Below, one piece after another: positions 58,705 to 64,000 of a stretch of DNA of 64,000 nt (positions within the stretch are counted from its first letter, which is position 1; every line of letters starts with the position of its first letter). The stretch is from assembly GCA_910577525.1 (NCBI GenBank), contig CAJTLI010000001.1:62001-126000 (forward strand), written 5' to 3'. The notes under the pieces were generated by a model that was given only the letters and a program-made list of their open reading frames with translations, made no database searches and was not told the DNA's origin. Origin of the DNA: an uncultured Oscillospiraceae bacterium (GTDB lineage: Bacteria; Bacillota; Clostridia; Oscillospirales; Oscillospiraceae). Both the position numbers and the translations under genes were made by a program.

Positions 58705-60672
58705 ATGAGACTTGTCTTTGGAAAACAGGATATGCCCTGCCTGGAGCGGACCCGGGAGAACTGCTGGCTGCTGGTCAACGGCCTGGGGGGCTTTGCCTCC
58801 CTGACCGGGGCCTTTTCCGCCTCCCGGCTGGACCACAGCCTGCTGATGGCGGCGGCGTCCGCCCCCGCGGTCCGGGTGAATCTGGTCCACCGGCTCCAGG
58901 AACGGCTGGAGGCGGAGGGGGAGCGGGTGTGCCTGTCCACCCAGGAGTTCGCCGGAGGGCGCACCCCCGAGGAGGGCTTCCGCCATCTGTCCTCTTTCGT
59001 GTGGGAGGACGGCCCGGCGTGGCTGTACCATGTCCGGGGCGTCCAGGTGGAGCGGCGGTGCGCCATGGCCCAGGGGGCCAACATCTCGGCGGTGCTGTAC
59101 GAGGTGGACAACCGCTCCGGAGGGCCCTGCGCCCTGCGGGTGAGGCCGGTCTGCCTGTTTGCCCCAAAGGGGGAGGCGGTGGAGGAGAAAACCGCCCCGG
59201 TCTGGCGGGGCGGCGCCCTGACGGCGGGGGGATATTCCCTGTATATCAAAACGGACGGCGTCCTCACCCTCATTCCGGCGGCGTGGGAGGAGCCGGCCTA
59301 TCCGGAGGACGCCAGGGACGGCCGGACGGCCTCCAGCCTGGCCTGCGCCTGCTGCGAGATCGGGCTGACCGTCCCGGCGGGGGAGCGGGGGAGGCTGGAG
59401 ATCGTCTTTTCCGACCGGCCCGCCCCGGAGACGGCGGCGGAGCTGCTGGAGCGCCAGACCCGCCGCGCCCGGGAGCTGGAGGAGCGGGCCGGTCTGCGGG
59501 ACCCCGCCGCCCGGCAGCTGGTGAAAAGCGCCGCCGCCTTTGTGGCCCGGCGGGACTCCACCGGCGGGGAGACCATCGTGGCGGGCTACCCCTTCTTCGG
59601 GGACTGGGGGAGGGACACCATGATCGCCCTGCCCGGCTGTCTGCTGTCCGCCGGACGCTTTGAGGAGGCCAAAAGCGCCCTGCGCACCTTCCTGGCCTAT
59701 GAGCGGGAGGGGCTGGTGCCCAACCTCTTCCCGGAGAGCGGGGAGGAGCCCCGCTACAACACGGCGGACGCCGCCCTCCTGCTGGTCAACTGCGTGTGGC
59801 TGTACCACCAAAAAACGGGGGACGGGGACTTTGTGCGGGAGGCCTACCCGGTGCTGGAGCGCATCATCGCCGCCTACCGCCGGGGCACCCGCCACGCCAT
59901 CCGCATGGACGCCGACGGCCTCATCTCCGCCGGGGAGGGGCTGGACCAGGTGACTTGGATGGACGTGTGCGTGGACGGCGTCCTGCCCACCCCCCGCCAC
60001 GGCAAGCCGGTGGAGATCAACGCCTACTGGTACAACGCCCTGCGGGTGCTGGAGGAGCTGGCCCCCCTGGCGGGGGCGGAGGGGTCTGGGTACGGGGCCC
60101 TGGCGGAGCGGGTGAAGACCAGCTTTAACCAGAAGTTTTGGATGGAGGACCGGGGGTATTTAAAGGACGTGCTGTCCGGCACGGCGGCGGACGAACAGCT
60201 GCGATGCAATCAGATCTGGGCGGTGTCCATGCCCTTCGCCATGCTGCCCCCGGACCGGGAGCGGCGGGTGGTGGACGCGGTGTACCGCCGGCTCTACACC
60301 CCCTGCGGCCTGCGCACCCTGTCGCCGGAGGACGGGGAGTTCCGCCCCGTCTACGCCGGGGGGCGGCTGGAGCGGGACCTGGCCTACCACCAGGGGACGG
60401 TGTGGCCCTTCCCCCTGGGGGCCTACTATCTGGCCTATTTGAAGGTCTGCAATTACTCGCCCGCCGCTGTCCGGACCGTCCGGGCCCAGCTGGCCCCCAT
60501 GGAGAGCGCCCTGCGGGAGGGCTGCGTGGGCTTTTTGCCGGAGGTCTACGACGGGCTGGCCCCGGGCCGGTCCAAGGGCTGCTTCGCCCAGGCCTGGAGC
60601 GTGGGCGAGCTGCTGCGGGTGTATGAGGCGCTGGAACAAATGGAACGGGAGGATGAATCTCATGCTGGATAA
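58705..60672 (+). CDS. Glycogen debranching enzyme (amylo-alpha-1,6-glucosidase)
   Basis: 655 residues, no signal peptide. The N-terminal domain (1-240) is the beta-sandwich GDE_N type, starting 'CWLLVNGLGGFASLTGAFSA'. The C-terminal GH133-type (alpha/alpha)6 domain has the conserved 'VAGYPFFGDWGRDTMIALPG', 'LVPNLFPESGEEPRYNTADA' and 'LDQVTWMDVCVDGVLPTPRH'. It removes alpha-1,6 branches from stored glycogen. ATG at 58705 has GGAGG 12 bases before. Its end overlaps the GH13 gene by 11 bases, so the two are coupled. Confidence 0.93.
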   Translation: MRLVFGKQDMPCLERTRENCWLLVNGLGGFASLTGAFSASRLDHSLLMAAASAPAVRVNLVHRLQERLEAEGERVCLSTQEFAGGRTPEEGFRHLSSFVWEDGPAWLYHVRGVQVERRCAMAQGANISAVLYEVDNRSGGPCALRVRPVCLFAPKGEAVEEKTAPVWRGGALTAGGYSLYIKTDGVLTLIPAAWEEPAYPEDARDGRTASSLACACCEIGLTVPAGERGRLEIVFSDRPAPETAAELLERQTRRARELEERAGLRDPAARQLVKSAAAFVARRDSTGGETIVAGYPFFGDWGRDTMIALPGCLLSAGRFEEAKSALRTFLAYEREGLVPNLFPESGEEPRYNTADAALLLVNCVWLYHQKTGDGDFVREAYPVLERIIAAYRRGTRHAIRMDADGLISAGEGLDQVTWMDVCVDGVLPTPRHGKPVEINAYWYNALRVLEELAPLAGAEGSGYGALAERVKTSFNQKFWMEDRGYLKDVLSGTAADEQLRCNQIWAVSMPFAMLPPDRERRVVDAVYRRLYTPCGLRTLSPEDGEFRPVYAGGRLERDLAYHQGTVWPFPLGAYYLAYLKVCNYSPAAVRTVRAQLAPMESALREGCVGFLPEVYDGLAPGRSKGCFAQAWSVGELLRVYEALEQMEREDESHAG

Positions 60673-62284
60673 GACGAAAAAGGACTGGTGGAAGTCCGCG
60701 GTTTTCTATCAGGTGTACCCCAAGAGCTTTCAGGATACCGATGGGGACGGCGTGGGCGACCTGAAGGGGGTCATACGGCGGCTGGACTACCTGGAAAAGC
60801 TGGGCATCGACGGCATCTGGCTGTCGCCGGTGTACGCCTCCCCCCAAAAGGACAACGGCTACGACATCTCCGACTACCGGGCCGTCTATCCCCCCTTCGG
60901 GACCATGGCGGACATGGAGGAGCTCATCGCCCAGGCGGACAGGCGGGGGATCACCATCATCATGGACCTGGTGCTGAACCACTCCTCCGACCAGCACCGC
61001 TGGTTCCTGTCCGCCAAGGCGGACAAAAACAGCCCCTGGCACGACTTCTATATCTGGCGGGACGGGACCCCGGACTGCCCGCCCAACGACATGCGGGCCA
61101 CCTTCGGCGGCCCCGCCTGGACCTATGTGCCCGAGATCGGCCAGTGGTATTTCCACCAGTTCTCCCCCTGGCAGCCCGACCTGAACTGGGAAAACCCGGC
61201 CATGCGCCGGGAGTTGTACGACATGATCCGCTTCTGGGTGGACAAGGGGGTCGGGGGCTTCCGGCTGGACGTCATCGACAACATCGGCAAGGAGCCGGAC
61301 CGAAAAATCACCTGCAACGGCCCGAAGCTCCACCAGTATATCCGGGAGCTGAGCCGGGAGGCCTTTCGGGAGGACACCCTGGTGACGGTGGGCGAGGCCT
61401 GGAGCGCCGGGGTGGAGGAGGCCAGGCGCTACGCCAATCCCGACGGCAGCGAGCTGAGCATGGTGTTCCAGTTCGAGCACATGTGCGTGGACTACGGGCG
61501 GGACAAATGGGACGTGGTAAAGCCCCTGCCGCTGGTGAAGCTGAAAAAATGTCATGAGCGCTGGCAGAAGGGGCTGGCGGGCCGGGGCTGGAACAGCCTG
61601 TTCCTGGAGAACCACGACCTGCCCCGGATCGTCTCCACCTGGGGGGACGACAAGAAATACCGGGTGGAGTCGGCCAAGATGCTGGCCGCCATGACCCACG
61701 GGATGCAGGGCACCCCCTATATCTATCAGGGCGAGGAGCTGGGCATGACCAACATCCGCCTGCCCATCGAGCAATACGACGACCTGGAGATTCACAACGC
61801 CTACCGGGAGGGTCTGGCCCGGGGTGAGACCCCCGAGGGGGCCATGGAGGGCATCTACGCCCACGGACGGGACAACGCCCGCACCCCCATGCAGTGGACG
61901 GATGGAAAGAACGCCGGGTTCTCCCAGGGGACGCCCTGGCTGCCGGTGAACCCCAACTACACCGAGATCAACGCCCAGGCCGCCCTGGCGGACCCAAACT
62001 CCGTGTTTTACTTTTATCAGCGGCTCATCGCCCTGCGCAAGGAGTACCCGGTGTTCCGGGAGGGGGACTTCACCCTGCTGAACCCGGAGGATGAGCATGT
62101 GTTCGCCTATACCCGGGAGGCCGGGGAGGAGCGCCTTCTGGTGGCGTGCAACTTCACGGCGGAGGAACAGCCGGAGGTGTGCCCGGAGCGGTTCCGGGGG
62201 GCGCGGGTGCTGGCCGCCAACTACCCGGACCCCAGCGGGTCCCTGCGTCCCTTTGAGACCCGGATGCTCTATGTGAAGGAATGA
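60662..62284 (+). CDS. GH13 alpha-glucosidase (oligo-1,6-glucosidase type)
   Basis: 540 residues, cytoplasmic. All GH13 blocks are visible: 'WWKSAVFYQVYPKSFQDTDG' (N-terminus), 'MDLVLNHSSDQHRWF' (block I), 'GGFRLDVIDNIGK' (nucleophile Asp), 'VTVGEAWSAG' (acid Glu), 'FLENHDLPRIVSTWGDD' (transition-state Asp). 'GTPYIYQGEELGMTN' is typical of oligo-1,6-glucosidase. It hydrolyses short isomalto- and maltooligosaccharides left by the debranching enzyme. ATG at 60662 has GGAGG 9 bases upstream. Second gene of the operon. Confidence 0.95.
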   Translation: MLDKTKKDWWKSAVFYQVYPKSFQDTDGDGVGDLKGVIRRLDYLEKLGIDGIWLSPVYASPQKDNGYDISDYRAVYPPFGTMADMEELIAQADRRGITIIMDLVLNHSSDQHRWFLSAKADKNSPWHDFYIWRDGTPDCPPNDMRATFGGPAWTYVPEIGQWYFHQFSPWQPDLNWENPAMRRELYDMIRFWVDKGVGGFRLDVIDNIGKEPDRKITCNGPKLHQYIRELSREAFREDTLVTVGEAWSAGVEEARRYANPDGSELSMVFQFEHMCVDYGRDKWDVVKPLPLVKLKKCHERWQKGLAGRGWNSLFLENHDLPRIVSTWGDDKKYRVESAKMLAAMTHGMQGTPYIYQGEELGMTNIRLPIEQYDDLEIHNAYREGLARGETPEGAMEGIYAHGRDNARTPMQWTDGKNAGFSQGTPWLPVNPNYTEINAQAALADPNSVFYFYQRLIALRKEYPVFREGDFTLLNPEDEHVFAYTREAGEERLLVACNFTAEEQPEVCPERFRGARVLAANYPDPSGSLRPFETRMLYVKE

Positions 62285-62286
62285 CC

Positions 62287-63024
62287 ATGTACCGGCACTG
62301 TATTTTCGACCTCTACGGCACCCTGGTGGACATCCGCACCGACGAGCGCTCCCCGGGACTGTGGGAGGACATGGCGGAGCTGTACCGCCGCCGGGGGGTG
62401 GCCTGGGAGCCCGAGGCGCTGCAAAAGAGCTACTTCCGGCTGATCGAGGAGCTGGAGGGCTCCTCCGCCCCGGCGGGGGAGGCCCATGAGGCCCATCCGG
62501 AGATCCGGATTGAGGAGGTCTTTTCCCGGCTGTACCGGGAGAAGGGGGTGGAGGCGGACCCCAAGGCGGTGGAGCGCGCCGGTTTGGCGTTCCGCCGCCG
62601 CTCCACCGCGTACCTGCGGCTGTACCCCGGCGCGGCGGAGCTGCTGCGGGGTCTGCGGGACCGGGGCCGGGGGGTGTGGCTGCTGTCCAACGCTCAGGGG
62701 CTCTTTACCCGGTGGGAGCTGGACCGGCTGGGGCTGAGCGGCCTGTTTGACGGCGTGTACCTGTCCTCGGATTACGGCTGCAAGAAGCCGGACCCCCGGT
62801 TTTTCCGGGTATTGCTGGAGGAGCGGGGCATCGACCCCGGCAGCGCCGTGATGACCGGCAACGACGGGCGGTGCGACATTGAGGGGGCCAGGGCCCTGGG
62901 GCTGGACACCGTCTACATCCGGTCCAATCTCTCGCCGGAGGAGCCCCTTCCCCGGGCGGGCCATGTGCTGGAGGCCATGGACCTGGGCCGGGTGGGGAAA
63001 ATTCTGGGGCTGGACGGTCCCTGA
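62287..63024 (+). CDS. HAD-superfamily phosphatase
   Basis: 245 residues. Motif I 'CIFDLYGTLVDIR' has the nucleophile Asp, with the second position Y-G-T. Motif II is 'VWLLSNAQG', motif III lysine 'CKKPDPRFF', motif IV 'VMTGNDGRCDIEGARALG'. The helical cap lies between residues 15 and 115. Substrate unknown; in this operon a sugar phosphate is a natural guess. ATG at 62287 has GAAGGA 6 bases upstream; ATG at 62281 overlaps the GH13 stop and touches the site. Confidence 0.9.
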   Translation: MYRHCIFDLYGTLVDIRTDERSPGLWEDMAELYRRRGVAWEPEALQKSYFRLIEELEGSSAPAGEAHEAHPEIRIEEVFSRLYREKGVEADPKAVERAGLAFRRRSTAYLRLYPGAAELLRGLRDRGRGVWLLSNAQGLFTRWELDRLGLSGLFDGVYLSSDYGCKKPDPRFFRVLLEERGIDPGSAVMTGNDGRCDIEGARALGLDTVYIRSNLSPEEPLPRAGHVLEAMDLGRVGKILGLDGP

Positions 63025-63081
63025 CCCGCGCGGACATGAAAAATCCCGCGAAGGCATGCCTTCGCGGGATTTTTTCGTTTT

Positions 63082-63867
63082 TCAGCGCCCCAGACAGAAG
63101 GACGCCAGGGCCAGCAGCAGGAGCATGATGGGATAATAGGCGTAGTAGGTGTATTTGCTCAGCCGGTTCTCCCCCTTCCGGTATTCGCCGGTGCACAGGG
63201 AGATGAGGATAAAGCCCATGGCGGCGGTGAGGTACAGCAGGCTGGCCCCCAGCCCGGCGATGAGGCTGATGGTCCGGTTTTTGCGGAACAGAAACAGCGC
63301 CGCCGTGATGAGCACAAAGCCCCAGCCGAATTTGCAGTTGAGCAGAATGGCCCACAGGCACCCGCCGGCCGCCGCCACCGCGCTGAGGACGTAGGTGACT
63401 GCGCCCCGGCCCTCCGCGTACCTCATCATCCATAGGGTGATCAGGGCGATGAGAACCGACCACAGGGTATTTTGGGACTCCCAGCTCCACACCCGGCCGT
63501 AGACGGCCAGGTCGTAGGGGACCTCGGAGATCAGGGCAAAGGCCAGCACGGACAGGATATACCGGCCCATGCTGGAGGTGTGCTCCGCCCCTTTGGCCGT
63601 CAGGTAGGCGAAAATGGAGATGGCAATCATGCCCACGATCTCCGCCATGGAGCCGATCCCTGCCCAGAGCATGGCGTTGGCATCCCCGGCCAGCAGCCCG
63701 CTCAGCTCCTCGGGGGTGTAGCGCTGGACGTGGAGGATACCGTTCTGAATCACGGCGGCGCCGAAAAAGTACAGCGTCATGAGGATGGCGCCCGCGATTT
63801 TCAGGGTGTTGACCGAGACCCGGGGCAGCCAGAACCGCCTGCGCTCCAGGGTGTTGCCGTTTTCCAT
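63082..63867 (-). CDS. TraX-family membrane protein
   Basis: 261 residues with eight or so helices. 'TLKIAGAILMTLYFFGAAVI' opens the family, and 'LSVLAFALISEVPYDLAVYG' with 'NTLWSVLIALITLWMMRYAE' are typical of the TraX group, which in the F plasmid acetylates pilin and which in Clostridia is of unknown function. The last segment is 'SKYTYYAYYPIMLLLLALAS'. ATG at 63867 follows GGGAGG and overlaps the stop of the LacI-like gene (TGATG), so translation is coupled. Confidence 0.88.
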   Translation of the reverse strand: MENGNTLERRRFWLPRVSVNTLKIAGAILMTLYFFGAAVIQNGILHVQRYTPEELSGLLAGDANAMLWAGIGSMAEIVGMIAISIFAYLTAKGAEHTSSMGRYILSVLAFALISEVPYDLAVYGRVWSWESQNTLWSVLIALITLWMMRYAEGRGAVTYVLSAVAAAGGCLWAILLNCKFGWGFVLITAALFLFRKNRTISLIAGLGASLLYLTAAMGFILISLCTGEYRKGENRLSKYTYYAYYPIMLLLLALASFCLGR

Positions 63868-64000
63868 CACGAAGCCTCCCTTTGGGCCCCGGCGGGGCCG
63901 GTGGAGCCCCGGACTACCAGGGGGGCCCGCAGCAGGATGGAGTCGATGTCCACTCCGTTGAGCAGGCAGGACAGGGCGTAATAGCCGCACTTGCCCAGGG
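63867..64000 (-). CDS. C-terminal end of a LacI-family regulator (partial)
   Basis: The minus-strand frame running in from the window edge reads LGKCGYYALSCLLNGVDID, then SILLRAPLVVRGSTGP and AGAQREAS before TGA at 63869-63867. 'L-x-x-x-LVVRGSTGP' is the usual C-terminal end of LacI/GalR repressors. The rest lies outside the window. It precedes traX with overlapping stop and start. Confidence 0.75.
   Translation of the reverse strand, partial: LGKCGYYALSCLLNGVDIDSILLRAPLVVRGSTGPAGAQREAS

Noticed and set aside
1..64000. tRNA or rRNA genes
   Set aside because: I looked for CCA-ended cloverleaf segments and rRNA signatures in the gaps and saw none.

Overview
The window is GC-rich bacterial chromosome, densely coded on both strands, with Shine-Dalgarno sites of the AAGGAGG type and several near-consensus sigma-A promoters. 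The gene content points to a GC-rich, endospore-forming, monoderm Clostridia, probably an Oscillospiraceae relative of Flavonifractor or Lawsonibacter. The evidence is spoVAD and spoVAE, a SpoVK-like ATPase, a T-box leader on pheST, an alr-mazF order like that of Bacillus, and intergenic palindromes of a kind common in that group. The genus is inferred; no rRNA or tRNA gene is present to settle it.

Layout. 1-5.1 kb: the end of a secreted protein, a DUF3737 protein, a membrane-anchored XRE regulator, gltX and a small secreted protein. 5.1-9.4 kb: a MITE-like repeat, then a minus-strand operon nnrD - lipoprotein - alr - mazF. 9.5-14.1 kb: a Phe-type T-box leader driving a DUF2500 gene, pheS and pheT. 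14.1-15.3 kb: a scar of IS21 and IS1182-type transposase remnants. 15.4-16.5 kb: rpsF-ssb-rpsR. 16.6-21 kb: a MoxR / DUF58 / transglutaminase operon. 21-24.2 kb: a SpoVK-like AAA ATPase, spoVAE and spoVAD. 24.4-27.9 kb: ogt, an EF-G paralogue and a YgjV-like membrane protein. 28-36.4 kb: a minus-strand cell-wall sugar operon. 37-43.1 kb: a PilZ protein, an Hrb-type rubredoxin protein, a CPA2 antiporter, cdd and membrane proteins. 43.3-51.5 kb: a five-gene SWIM - HEAT-like - MoxR - DUF5682 - VWA cassette. 51.6-56.9 kb: two ABC exporters with a LytTR/GHKL two-component system. 57-63 kb: pyrE, radC, glycogen debranching enzyme, GH13 alpha-glucosidase and a HAD phosphatase. The end holds traX and the tail of a LacI-family regulator.

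How the genes work together. The cell-wall operon starts at a textbook promoter and encodes a sugar ABC importer without its own ATPase, a BadF-type amino-sugar kinase, MurQ etherase, a beta-lactamase-fold hydrolase without signal peptide, a Gfo/Idh oxidoreductase and an RpiR regulator. It reads as import and dismantling of muropeptides or MurNAc. The 43.3-51.5 kb cassette is the best candidate for an undescribed system: its MoxR, DUF5682, VWA and SWIM genes match the composition of the uncharacterised E. coli yehL-yehM-yehP-yehQ set, with an added HEAT-like protein.

The window also carries a dispersed repeat family: three full-length copies of about 168 bp and several short ones. One full copy lies between the promoter and the first gene of the cassette. 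Palindromic repeats separate pheS from pheT. Nothing resembling rRNA, tRNA, CRISPR or an intact mobile element was seen.
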